DNA of 64,000 nucleotides, from NCBI RefSeq assembly GCF_024323335.1, contig NC_066579.1, positions 354,709,400-354,773,399 of the forward strand, in the 5' to 3' direction. The stretch is from Lathyrus oleraceus (taxonomy: Eukaryota > Streptophyta > Magnoliopsida > Fabales > Fabaceae). Of the stretch, positions 24,858-36,600 are shown piece by piece. The notes below the pieces were generated by a model. The model worked only from the letters and a program-made list of their open reading frames with translations, made no database searches and was not told where the DNA came from. The position numbers and the translations under genes are program-made. The stretch's first letter is position 1. Every line of letters begins with the position of its first letter.

Positions 24858-26192
24858 TCAATAGTAGCCTGCTCTTAACATCTTCTTTGCCATGGCATGT
24901 CCATTGGAATTAGTACCAAATGAACCCTCATGGACTTCAGTCATCAACAGGTTTGCTTCGTGTCTATCCACGCATCTGAGCAGAACCATATCAAAATTTC
25001 TCTTATAAAGCACATCGCCATTGAGGTAGAAACTGCCAGATAATCTTCTCAGAGTCTTCCTATCTTTAACAGATGCCCCAGGCGGGTAAATCTGACTCTG
25101 AAGGAAGCACTTGATATCATAATACCATGGCTCTTCATCTTTTACTTCTTCAACTACAAATACATGAGCTAGTCTATCCAAGTGCATCACAGTGATGTTG
25201 GGGACTTCATTCCAGAATTTCACCACAATCATAGAAGCAAGTGTAGCAAGAGCATCTTCCATCTGATTCTCATCTCGAGGAATATGATGGAAGTCAACCT
25301 CAGTAAAGAAAGTTGAAATCCTCCTCACATAATCTCTGTATGGGATGAGGCCAGGCTGATTCGTCTCCCATTCACCCTTAATCTAATTAACAACAAGGGT
25401 CGAATCACCATAAACATCGAGATGCTTGATCCTAAGATCAATACATTCTTCCAAACCCAAAATACAGGCCTCATACTTCGCCATATTATTCGTGCATTTG
25501 AAATTTAGCCTTGCTGTAAGAGGAAAATGTGTGCCCTGAGGAGTAATAATCATTGCCCCAATACCATTTCCATATTGATTTACAGCGCCATCAAACACCA
25601 TGTTCCATCGGGAACCAGGCTCTGGCCCTTCATCGAGCGTAGGCTCGTCGCAATCTTTCATTTTCAAATACAGAATCTCCTCATCAGGGAAGTCGTACTG
25701 AACTAACTGATAATCCTCAATTGGTTGATGTGCCAAGTGGTCAGCCAAGATACTACCTTTAATAGCTTTCTGAGCTCGATACTCAATATCATACTCATAC
25801 AACAGCATCTGAGAACGGGCAATCCTCCCAGTTAAAGCATGCTTCTCAAAGATATACTTCATTGGATCCATTTTGGATATCAACCAAGTCGTATGATTCA
25901 ACATATACTGGCGTAAGCGCTTAGCAGCCCAAGCCAAAGCACAACATGTTTTCTCAAGCATTGAGTATCGAGACTCACAATCAATGAACTTCTTACTCAA
26001 ATAATAGATGGCATATTCTTTCTTCCCTGATTCATCTTTCTGACCTAGGACACAACCCATAGAGTCTTCAAGAACAGTTAGATACATAATCAAGGGTCTC
26101 CCTTCCACAGGCGGAGACAGAATCTGAGGCTCAGACAGATACTCTTTGATACTATCAAAGGCCTTCTGGTATTCCTCTGTCCAATCATGACG
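24858..26192 (-). pseudogene. Family-B RNase H plus second (Tat-type) RNase H-like domain, broken
   Basis: Frame 25383-26108 begins with the gypsy RNase H (CVLGQKDESGKKEYAIYYLS, SRYSMLEKTCCALAWAAKRL). It then has a second domain with FDGAVNQYGNGIGAMII, NNMAKYEACILGLE and DSTLVV, the additional archaeal-like RNase H described for the Tat/Ogre clade. A TAA at 25383 separates it from the tether region to integrase (25328-24858: VDFHHIPRDENQMEDALATL). A TAG at 26193 lies before the RNase H. The dual RNase H is the best lineage marker in this element. Confidence 0.85.
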
Positions 26193-27338
26193 CTAATCTT
26201 TCCGGAGGAGCTTGAATATTGGCGCACATGTGGCAGTCATGTGGGATATAAACCTAGAAATATAATTCAAGCGGCCAAGAAAACCTCGAACTTGCTTCTC
26301 AGTTTTGGGCGTAGGCATCTCTTGTATTGCTTTGACCTTGGCAGGATCAACTTCAATACCTCTTTCACTGACAATAAAGCCCAATAACTTGCCGGGACGG
26401 ACTCCAAATGTACACTTGTTCGGATTCAGACGAAGCTTATACTTCCTCAAACGCTGAAAAAGCTTCAACAAGTGCTCAACATGTTCAACTTTCATTCTTG
26501 ACTTTGCAATCATATCATCAACATATACCTCGATCTCCTTGTGCATCATATCGTGAAACAAGGTAGTCATAGCTCATTGATACGTGGCTCCGGCGTTCTT
26601 CAAACCGAAGGGCATCACTCGATAACAGAATGTTCCCCAAGGTGTGATGAATGTTGTCTTCTCCATATCCTCGGGTGCCATTTTAATCTGATTATATCCG
26701 GAAAATCCGTCCATAAATGAGAAGACATTGAATTTAGCTGTATTATCTACCAACATATCAATACGTGGTAGAGGAAAATCATCTTTTGGACTAGCTTTAT
26801 TCAAGTCTCTATAGTCCACACACATTCAGACTTTTCCATCTTTCTTAGGCACGGGCACAATATTGGCCACCCATTGAGGATTTGTAGAAGTCACCAGAAA
26901 ACCCACGTCAATTTTCTTCTAAACTTCTTCTTTAATCTTTACTGCCATATCGGGATGAGTTCTTCTGAGCTTCTGCTTCACAGGCACACACTCAGGCTTC
27001 AAAGGCAGGAAATGTTACACGATATCAGTATCCAGACCGGGCATGTCTTCATATGACCAGGCAAAGACGTCAACGTATTATCGTAGCAACTCAATCAACC
27101 CCTTCTTAACTGATTCTTCCAGGAGTGCCCCAATCATCACCTCACAAACACAATCTTCAGACCCCAAGTTGACTGTTTCCAGATTCTCAAGATGTGGCTG
27201 AATGATCTTCTCTTCGTGCTCAAGCAGACGGGTAATCTCATCAGGAATCTCTTCAACATCATCTCCTTCGGCCTCAAATACAGGGAACTCAAAGTTGGGA
27301 GATGGTGTTGAATCATTATGTTCAATGGGTTTGATCAA
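26193..27338 (-). pseudogene. Family-B reverse transcriptase, broken
   Basis: The RT reads from an acidic linker (27338-27078, PDEITRLLEHEEKIIQPH) through DVFAWSYEDMPGLD and MCVDYRDLNKASPKDDFPLP (26825), DGFSGYNQIKMAPED, TPWGTFCYRVMPFGLKNAGATYQ, and YVDD at 26514-26525, to LGFIVSERGIEVDP and RGFLGRLNYISRFI. In-frame stops lie at 27078, 27015, 26919, 26826, 26574 and 26193; most fall where related elements have Gln or Arg and so fit C-to-T changes. It would copy element RNA into DNA if intact. Confidence 0.93.
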
Positions 27339-27533
27339 CCTGCATAATGATTTTGGATATAAAAGAGATTTTAGAATTCAAACAAGGCAAATCATTATGC
27401 AAATGAAAAGATTGATTTTATTTTATTTTTAGGGTTTTATGGTGATCACCAATTTCATGCAAAAAACAAAAAGTGAAAATAATTTGGAAAAACAAACACT
27501 TAACATGAATTTATTGAATGAATATCATTGTAT
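27339..27533 (-). other. AT-rich intron-like spacer between protease and RT
   Basis: About 195 bp, without coding potential in the pol frame. On the minus strand it ends TTTATATCCAAAATCATTATGCAG at 27340, a good 3' splice site with a T-rich tract. A GTTAAGT at about 27504 is a candidate 5' site. Ogre elements are known to carry an intron between gag-pro and RT; the exact 5' boundary is uncertain here. Confidence 0.5.
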
Positions 27534-28556
27534 TTATGGGCCAACAATGTCATCACTTCTCCTTTTGTGTTCCAGCTTAATCATTTGTCCTAAACCAGTA
27601 ATTGCGCCATGCTCAATGGCCAACTTCGTATCATTGTAGGACGCAAATGAAGAAGTTCCTTTCTTAGAAGGCTCAACAATAGACAAAGCTTGGAACGGCG
27701 TTCCAACTTCATCCTCAACATAAATATAAGAAAAGGAAGACAGATGGCTAACCAAGAGAGCCTTCTCTCCCCCTACCACCACCAATTTTTTGTTCTTAAC
27801 GAACTTCAATTTTTGGTGTAGGGTGGATGTCACGGCTCCTGCCTCGTGAATCCATGGTCTACCCAACAAACAGCTATATGATGGGTGGATATCCATGACC
27901 TGAAAAGTGATATGGAAATCACTAGGTCCTATCTTGACTGGGAGCTCAACCTCTCCAATCACAGTCTTGCGCGATCCATCAAAAGTTTTGACGACCATTC
28001 CACTCTGCCTCATGGGAGGCCCCTGATAAGAAAGTCTGGCCAGAGTTGATTTTGGTAGCACATTTAGCGATGATCCAGTGTCTACCAGCACATTAGACAT
28101 GCCATCATCCTTACAGTTCATGGAGATGTGAAGTGCCAAATTGTGGTCTCTCTCCTCTTCGGGGAGATCAGCATCACAGAAACTCAGGTTGTTACAAGCA
28201 GTAATGTTTGCAACAATGCTATAAAATTGTTCTATTGTGACATCATGATCTACATACCCCACGTCCAACACATTCTACAAAGCTTCACTGTGCGACTCAG
28301 AGTTCATTAACAAAGACAACATAGATATCTTTGAAGGCGTTTGTAGAAGCTGATCTACAACATTGTATTCACTCCTCTTGATGAGCCTCAGCATCTCATC
28401 GCAATCCTCTTTAATCATGCCATTCTGGCCAGCAGGGACAGGAGTTCTAACAGCGGCGGCAGATCTATTAACAACAAGTGCCGGATTCGGACAATTGGAA
28501 GAATTCCCAACCGGACGGGTGGCACTATCAGTAGTATCAACTCTTCTGGTGTCAGC
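27534..28556 (-). pseudogene. Family-B aspartic protease region
   Basis: Frame 27534-28271 (245 codons) contains the retropepsin-like active site VLVDTGSSLNVLP and the later hydrophobic motif YSCLLGRPWIHEAG. It matures Gag-Pol in the family. Upstream to 28556 the same frame continues (DCDEMLRLIKRSEYNVVDQL) but is interrupted by a TAG at 28275, and by another at 28557 at the Gag side. The protease itself lacks internal stops. Confidence 0.88.
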
Positions 28557-30737
28557 CTAGGGTTTCGGTGGCGCCGAGAACACACGACCACTATGGGTCA
28601 ACCCCGTGACATCAGTAATATTTACAACAAAAGTAGAGGGCAGGGGCACCTCCTTCCCATCTTCCAATGCAACATCATTATAACGATAGGGAATAGCTTT
28701 GTTGGAAGAGTATGGCACAGGGCCAGCTGGCTTAATTATGAGAGAGGGAGAAGCCTTTTGCTTGCTGCCATCATATCGGACAACAACAGGCTCAGGTATC
28801 CTGAATATAGGTGATATCACATTAACTTCATCCTTATCACGATTCTGAAGTATTTATATTACACCTTGATCCAGCATTTCTTGGATGTCCTTTCTAACTT
28901 GACGACATCCCCTCTCATTGACAGTGCAAACACGACAACTGTCATGGTCATGCTCGTAGTGACTGTATTCACACAACAGTCTGTGCATCTCGACCAAAGA
29001 TTGTCGGATATGGCTGACATATCGGACCTTGTATTTTCCAGGGCAACCCTGAACCATGTTAACAGCAGATTTCCCATGCTCGGGCAATGGGTTCTTCTTG
29101 ACGTTAGGACCTACGTCCTCGAAAAACAATATACCGCTTCTCACAAGGTCCTGAACCTTGGTCTTCAACGGGTAGCAATTCTCCACATCATGTCCGGGAG
29201 CACCGGAATGATAAACACAATGAAGCTCAGGCTTATACCACCACTGAGGGTTGGTAGGTATAGAAGGTGGGTCACGTGGAGTGATCAGTTTCCTTTCAAT
29301 TAAAGAAGGATATAGCTCTGCATAGGTCATGGGAATAGGATCAAAAGTGACCATTTTCCTATCATAGCTTGTACTGGTCTGATTGTTGTTTCGAGGCTGG
29401 TAGGCCTGCTGTTGAGGACGGTGTTGTTGTTGTTGTTGATACTATTGATGTTGTTGTTGCTGGTTTTGATTATGATGCTGATATTGCTGATGTTCTCTGA
29501 AAACAGGTGCTATATGAGCCACCTGGTGCTGGTTACTGGCTGGACGCACAGTCTTCCTCTTCACAGAGGGTCTTCTAGATTTGACATGGAAGGTCACAGC
29601 ATATGCCTCGCCATCTTTCTTCTTTGCAAACGCCCCATAACGTTTGGCAAAAGAGCCTTCATCTTTAGTCAGGCGCCTTTCCCTGACTCCTTCCTCTAAA
29701 CGCATCCCCATATTCACCATCTCGGTGAGGTCAGAAGGAGCGCTAGCAATCATCCGCTCATAATAGAATGAACTCAAGGTCTTTAGAAAGATCTTGGTCA
29801 TTTCCTTCTCTTCCAACGGAGGCATAATCTGTGCAGCCAATTCTCGCCACCACTAGGAGTACTCCTTAAAAGTTTCCTTATCCTTCTAGGACATGGCCCT
29901 CAATTGGTCCCTATCGGGAGCCATATCAATGTTGTATTTGTATTGCTTGACGAAGGCTTCGCCAAGGTCGTTGAAGGAGCGGATGTTCGCACTATCCAGG
30001 CCCATGTACCATCTCAGAGCGGCACCGGACAAGCTGTCCTGGAAATAATGGATTAGGAGTTGATCATTGTTGGTTTGAGTCGACATTTTGCGTGCATACA
30101 TAACCAAATGGCTGAGCGGGCAAGTGTTTCCTTTATACTTTTCAAAGTCAGGCACTTTGAATTTGACAAGAATCTTGACATTAGGAACCAGGCAAAGCTC
30201 AATAGCAGACTTGCCAAAGAGGTCCTTCCCTCTGAGAGTTTTGAGTTCCTTGCGATGCTCAAGGAACTGATCGTTCATAGCATCCATTTTTTCATACACG
30301 TCTGGGCCCTCAAATGGCTTAAAGTGGTAAATGGTGTCATCTACTCTCGGCATTGTATGCATGACCTGAGGTGGCACAGCAAGGACCGGGCTAGATGCCG
30401 ACAAAGAAGCAAACATTGGGGCGAGACCCTCTGGAACGAAGTTCGCGGGCATCGCCCAGGCAAACCCGACTGGCATAGCAGTAGGCGCAAAATGGGCACT
30501 GGCAGCAGGCACTGTTGAGGAGGCAATCTCAGAAATGGTTGTCCTATGGGGAGGAGTTGAAGGCGTTGGAGTAGACTGGCTTTGGGCGGCCAAGAAAGAC
30601 TCCATCAGGGCAGTCAATCTTGCCACTTCCTCCTTCAGCTCTCTATTCTCTTGTTCTAGGTGATCCATCAGCTTTGAAGAGTTGGCTCTGGTGTAGTACC
30701 GGTGTGTCAGCTTGTCTTTGAAATAAATGAAGAACAC
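28557..30737 (-). pseudogene. gag: Family-B Gag, broken
   Basis: The frame starts near 30737 or at the internal Met before HLEQENRELKEEVARLTALM, a predicted coiled coil. A Pro/Ala-rich linker follows, then the capsid core (about 30300-29890 and on to 29690: KVPDFEKYKGNTCPLSHL, FQDSLSGAALRWYMGL, FVKQYKYN, FLKTLSSFYYERMIASAP), a Gln-rich stretch (about 29440-29500), and the knuckle C-x2-H-x5-H-x4-C (CVYHSGAPGHDVENC) at about 29174-29218. Stops at 29886, 29853, 29442, 28854 and 28557 break it. Gag would package element RNA in particles. Confidence 0.9.
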
Positions 30738-30896
30738 AAAGTTAGACCATTGAACAAGAAGCCCTGGAACAAAACCTTCTTATGCACATGATGCATGCAA
30801 TGCTTGTGCATATGATTTATTTTTAATCAGAGGAACTTTAGAGTCCTATTTGCAAAGATTTGGAAAATATTAATCATTTAGACATATATGGAAATA
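30738..30896 (-). other. Spacer between ORF1 and gag
   Basis: A short AT-rich gap with no frame related to either neighbour. Ogre elements keep ORF1 and gag-pro as separate frames, so a non-coding gap here is expected. Confidence 0.5.
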
Positions 30897-32447
30897 TCAT
30901 ATTAATAATATCTGGAAAAAAAATTTACACCAAAGTACTGTCTTGGTAACCAAATACAATACAAGAGAGAACGGAAATGAACATCCTATGGACCCCTTGA
31001 AACAATCGTCTAAAGCTCTCGAGACCGGAAGATAAGTTGCACGAAGCCTCTTGACCTCCCTCTCATAGGTTGCCTCCATATCTGCCTTATCTTTGGCGAG
31101 TCGATCGTACTTCCTCTTTTAAAACTTGGAAGACTGAGGAAGAAGAGAAGTCACCACATCATCAGGCTCGTCGATAACCTGATGCTCAAGAAACTCTATC
31201 AACGCATCCTTATCTCTAAGCTGCTGAAGTAGCTCCTCTCGCTCACGGACCCAAGCACGCGAACGATCTTCATCTCCCAACTCCTCTACTCCTTGGCCAG
31301 GGAGGGTTGAAGGCCCAGCCATAACCATAGGTGTAGGTCTTGGATAATCATAAGGCATAAGGTACTCAAAAGCTCTCCTCCTCACCCATGAGGTATAGGG
31401 TTCCAAAGCAATATAATTCTTCGGACCAAGCTCTTTCCTTCCCTTCCTATGAATCTTGCACCAAGCGCGGACCATCATGCCCTTCAAGTTTTGGGGATCT
31501 TTACCCTCTTGAAAGAACACACCTTCTAACAGAATGTTATTAGGTTTATCCTTTAAGGGGAACCCAAGCTGACGACGTGCTAAAACAGGGCTGTAGTTAA
31601 TTCCACCACATGTACCAAGAAGAGGTACATTGGAGAATTCACCACAAGAGTCAATAATCTGCACACCATCATATACACGGTTGTAACAAAAGATATCATC
31701 ATTAGTGAGAGACATAAGTCTCGTGGACCACTGTATACATCCTTTGTTCTCCTTGAAGGCGACCATCTGTGGCAAGTGCGAAATAAACCACTTGTACAAC
31801 AGAGGCAAACAGCATACAATGGTACCACCACCCTTTGCATTCCTCATATGCAAAGAGAAATAAGTGTCACCCAACATAGTCGGAACAGGATTAAAAGTAG
31901 AGAAAATCCTAATGACGTTCACATCTACAAACTTGTCGATGTTGGGGAATAACACTAGCCCATAGATGAGAAGTACAAATATGGCCTCAAAGGCGTCCTC
32001 ACTCATGGCCTTCCCATACAAAGTAGCTTGAGCAATGAGGAAATCAAATGGAAGACCATGAATTCCACCTTTGGTAGTCATATGAGCACCAATAATAGAT
32101 TCATCTATATGCAATAGATCAGCAATCTCTTGAGAAGTAGGAACCCTCTCCAAGCCACTGAATGGCAACTGATCTAGAATAGGAATGCCCACCAGATAGG
32201 CATACTCCTCAAGCGTAGGCAAAAGCTGGAAATCTGGGAATGTGAAGCAACGGTACAAGGGATCATAGAACTGCACCAATACACTCATCAGACCTTCATC
32301 CACCTGAGTCGCAAGAATAGAATGAAGCTTCCCATGACGAGCCTTGAACTCCAAGGGATCTAATACATAGGATGTCAAACTCCTTAACTCTTTCAAGTCG
32401 AGTTGTCTGAAACTGTACTTCTTTGTATTCCTTCTTTGTCTATCCAT
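30897..32447 (-). pseudogene. Ogre ORF1, plant-mobile-domain-like protein, C-terminus broken
   Basis: The frame from the Met at 32447 (MDRQRRNTKKYSF) to a TAA at 31119 gives about 442 residues, and related coding sequence continues beyond the stop (KADMEATYEREVKRLRATYL, 30969-31079). Motifs such as LGIPILDQLPFSGLERVPT, DAFEAIFVLLIYGLVLFPN and RRQLGFPLKDKP resemble the plant mobile domain / DUF7745-type proteins found upstream of gag in Ogre elements. The C-terminus has a heptad-like charged region. Function is not established. A second copy lies at 59063-60217. It is the best preserved long frame of this element. Confidence 0.75.
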
Positions 32448-33348
32448 GTCTGAAAATTTGCAAATAGACCTCTTAAGTTCCTTGAAAATTTTCTGATTGC
32501 TGATGACATGGATGTGTATGAATGCATGAATGCATGGATGCAACAATCACACTCAAGGATCAAGTAAAGCACACCACACAAAGGTCATGGGATGGATCAA
32601 GTCATTCTTAATATCAATCATCCATTTTGTTGGATTATGGTTTACACCTTTTCAACACCCAAGTTCCATTGATATTAAGGATACACAAGAACGCATCAAC
32701 CATGAATCAAGGGTTTATTGCAAATCACGAGCATGGAGTCTCGGTTAAGAACCACCCAAAGGGAGTGTACTATGGTTAAACCTGACAATCATGTTCTACA
32801 AGAGGTTCCCATAGTCATCATCCCATCTTTTGGATATTATCGGATAAACATCTACTCGTATTCCAAAAATATTCTCAAGAGAGACTCTTATGAGTGTAGT
32901 ATCGCGTGAAAATCGTATCAAATCTTACATTTGAACGACCTTCGCACTACGTCCTAAAAATAGGCCAAGATGGGCTTGGTAAACTAAGGTCCTTGGCTTC
33001 TAAGGCATATATTGGAAAAAAGTAATGCCTAACCATGACTACTCGTGTGACATTATTGATCCCAAGATAACCTCCACCAAGTGAATGGGCTTGCAAGTCA
33101 ACTTGCTAAGGAATAACTCCACACAAGTCAACAAGACTATGCCATTCTCCTATCATAAGTGCACTCGAGTTCGGGTATTGAACTCATCTCACAAGAGACC
33201 ACCAAGCACACAAGCAATTAATATATCAAGCAATTCATACATTACAAACAATACAGTAATCCCAAATTTGCACAAAAATATGTCACAAATAAATATAAAC
33301 ATACAATACAACAAATGTGAAAAGTAGGCAAAACCCACTAGGCAAATT
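32448..33348 (-). other. Family-B 5' leader
   Basis: Roughly 900 bp between primer site and ORF1, without a supported gene. It is nearly identical by eye to 60218-61110 (same short frame at 32530-32748 and 60292-60510), showing that the two leaders belong to closely related copies. Confidence 0.8.
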
Positions 33349-33366
33349 TCCCCAGCAGAGTCGCCA
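33349..33366 (-). other. tRNA-Arg primer-binding site, family B (copy Y)
   Basis: The minus strand reads TGGCGACTCTGCTGGGGA, six bases from the LTR end. It is identical to the site of element D although the LTRs are unrelated in most of their length. Confidence 0.92.
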
Positions 33367-33372
33367 CTTTTC

Positions 33373-33697
33373 TGTAGCGGGGTATTCGTTACCTTTAGAT
33401 TTATTGACTAAATCAAAAGTAAATCATACAATTCGAGTCGCCAACGCACTTCTATTTATCCAAAGGAAAGGTTAGAAAGCGAACAAAAACCGAGAAGTTT
33501 TATCAAATCAAAAACTAATAAAAATGTCAGAGATTTGGGTAAGGGGGTTGGTTATGCAATGGGAAGGTTTTAAGCACCCAAAACATCCTAGGTACTCCTA
33601 GGGAGCCCTTTTCACAATGTTGTAAGGTAGGTTGGTATTTGTGAAAATTATTTGTGCAAACATGTTTGGGGAGATGAGAGAAGAATGTACAAATTAT
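33373..33697 (-). repeat. Family-B 5' LTR of copy Y, 3' end portion
   Basis: Starts TGTAGCGGGGTATTCG (LTR terminus) and is split at 33697 by element D; it continues at 53898. Together the two parts give about 4.91 kb, the most complete family-B LTR in the window. Confidence 0.9.
33693..33697. repeat. Target-site duplication ATTAT (left of element D)
   Basis: ATTAT precedes TGTAGCACC and recurs at 53893-53897 after the 3' LTR. Homologous uninterrupted sites (16706, 61458) have AAGTTATTTA-type sequence here, confirming the insertion point. Confidence 0.9.
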
Positions 33698-36600
33698 TGT
33701 AGCACCTCAAATTTGCACCTATCATTATACATACCATCTCATATTAGGTCATAGCATATCATGATCCATTGCATAGCATTTGCATTGTCCCCAGTTGCCT
33801 CAAGAGCAAGCAAGCAAGAATTAGGTCAAACTGATCAGGAGATCAGTCAACCAATCAAGCAAGGGTGTTTCTCAAGGAATCAAAGCCCTAGGGTTTGTCC
33901 AACAAGTTCACATGACTTGGAGATCCATTTGAAGTGTTTAAGTCAAGGGCTGGATGTTCAGAAGTCATCAGTCAATGCATAGCCAGGCAAAAACCCCAGA
34001 CAGTCAACAATCAGTCAAAGCAGTGGATGGTGGCCATTTTTGTGGAATTTGGGCACCATGGTCAATAATCAAGAGTTCATATGTCTTGGGGCATCATTTG
34101 AAGTCAAGGTCTCAAGGAATTAGGGTTTGGAATTCATCAGAAGTGCACAGTCAGTCCAAAACCCTAGAAAAGTCAAAGTTGGTCAACTGTGGTTGATTCT
34201 TTGGTTCTGATGGATGGAAATGGTTTGAAGGAGTTCATTCATGCTCATATAAGCCTCATCTATCATGTCAAACCTCATCATGGAAGAATTTGAAGTAGAA
34301 TCAGAAATTTCCAGAAATAGAAAGTGGACCTGTAATTTCAACTGCCAAAAATGGAAACTTCTTGATCCCTATCTTGCATCATGATACAAGCTTCAAATGA
34401 ATTTTTGCCCAACATGAAAGTTGAAGATCTTGTCTTCCCATTTTCAAAAAGTCCAAGAACTCTCAAATCCCATGTGTGGTTGTCAAGATATGATCAAATC
34501 ATTTTCACCAATTTTTGAACTTCAAAGAGCCATATCTCTCAAACCATAAGGCCAAATTTGGTGGGGTTTTTTTCCTACAAACCACATTTTTCATCCCCTT
34601 TCCAAAAATATAAATTTCATTCATCAAAACCCTACCATTCAAAATGGCATTTTTGGACCTTTTTCATTTAAAATCAAAGTTTGACCAAACTTTGACTTTG
34701 TGAATTAAGACTTTTTTCACCATTTTGCCAATTGAGATTGCTCTCATATCATATTTGAGACATGTTCCAAGCTTAAACTCATAATCATGCCACCATTTTA
34801 CTATCATTTTGGACCAAGGTACAAAGTTGGTATTTTTTGCAAAATGAAAGCACAAGAGCAAAACAAGCTAGCCAATTCAAAAAACAACAAACAGCAGAAA
34901 GAAAAAAGATCTGTTTACAGCTGGTTTAAGGCCCACTCGTACAGCATTGCACCTCCATTTCCACTTACATGCCAATTAGCAAAATTTGCAATATGCTTCA
35001 TTTAAGCTAAATCAACTTAGCACATGGTTTAGTAATGATAAACAGATGATATAAAGCTCATTCTGAGCATTTTCCAACCCTAGTTTTGCAGCCTACCAAC
35101 AGAAAATACACTCTCACTCTCATTTTGCATTTTTGGCAAAAACACAAATTCAGCAAAACCCTTGAAGGAACTCGAGCAACCCTTGCATCCTTCATCATCC
35201 AGCCCATCTTGTGAAGCTTTTTGAACCACCATTTCTCAACTGGAACTTCATCTTCAGAACCTGTTTTCTCCAAGCATCTCAAATGGCAGTTTGAATCGTG
35301 GGAGCTTCCAAGCATCATCGAGCTCATCTTCCTCAAGGATTCACCATTGGCAAGCATCATCTTCACCTGTTTGCCCTTAAATCCATCAAAGCAGCCCTGT
35401 TTTCGATTTTCTTCCAAAACAAGTAAGTTTTTCGACCCTCATGTTTCTCCAATCCATGGTATGTTTCTAATAGAGTATGTATCACTGAGTTCATTGCTGC
35501 TTATATCATGATAAATGGTCGAGTTATGTGGAAGAAATCTGATGTTAAAGTGTCATGTGCAAAGTGGTTTTTGTATGATTCTTTTGCTTTAGCTCGATTT
35601 GTTGATTATGGCTGCTAGAATATGCATGAATGATGTTTGTTTGACATGTTGGTGGGTGTAGTTTCATTTTCTGGGCATGTTGATTCTTGATGATTTTACA
35701 TGATGATGTTGCTTACTGCTGTGTGAAACCCTAGAACTCTGCCCATGAAACCCCCGTGATTATGTTTGGTTTGTTGTTAGTGATGTTGCATAAGGATGTT
35801 ACTTCATGGCCATGCTTGATTATTGTTGATTCTGTTTATGTTTGGTTGTTCATGATTGGTGTTTGGATGATGAAATTGATGATACCCTGTAGCTGCAACC
35901 TTAAACTGTCCAGAAATTTTTCATGCTCGTGTTTATTAGTTGCTGGATGATGTTGCCTGAACCAATACCATGTTGATTGTGTGCTGATCGAATTTTGTTT
36001 GGATGTTGATGAACACATGATGCCATGCTAAAACCTTGCTGCAGTTTTGAAACTCCTTGAACATTGTCCTGAAAATCCATTTGACTGTGTTGTATGATGT
36101 TGACTGCTTGCTATGTGAACATTGCCAAATGCCATGCCATTGTGTGTTTTTGCTTGAAACCTGTTTGATGTTAATGAGCCATGGAGTTTGAAGTTGCCAA
36201 ACCATGCTTAAACCCTAGGGTTTTGTTAAACCCAGAATTTGAATGTTATTGGCCGGGTTACTGTTTGATTGGCTGAGAGCCAATCAAAACATTTCATTTC
36301 GCAGGGCCAAAACGCAGCACTCTGATAAGTGAGCCCAGAATTACAAGTTTGCCATCGGTTGACCATGTTTGACCCCATTTGCCATGCTATCTTGTTCATA
36401 CTTCATCCATTATTCACTCAACTTAAACAATTCATTTTTAATTCAATTTTCATCCAAAAATCATGCAATTTTTTCCATCATGTCCATGAGAGTGTCTAGT
36501 ATTTGATTTTGATTTTTAATTAATTTTCCATTGGCTGGATTTTAATTGATAATTATTTTCTTGACATGTATGCATAAATGATACCTTGTGCCATTCCTAT

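Noticed and set aside
28866..29303. 145-codon plus-strand frame opposite gag, and 30060-30518
   Set aside because: Antisense shadows of the Gag coding sequence, whose zinc-knuckle and capsid motifs are unmistakable on the minus strand.
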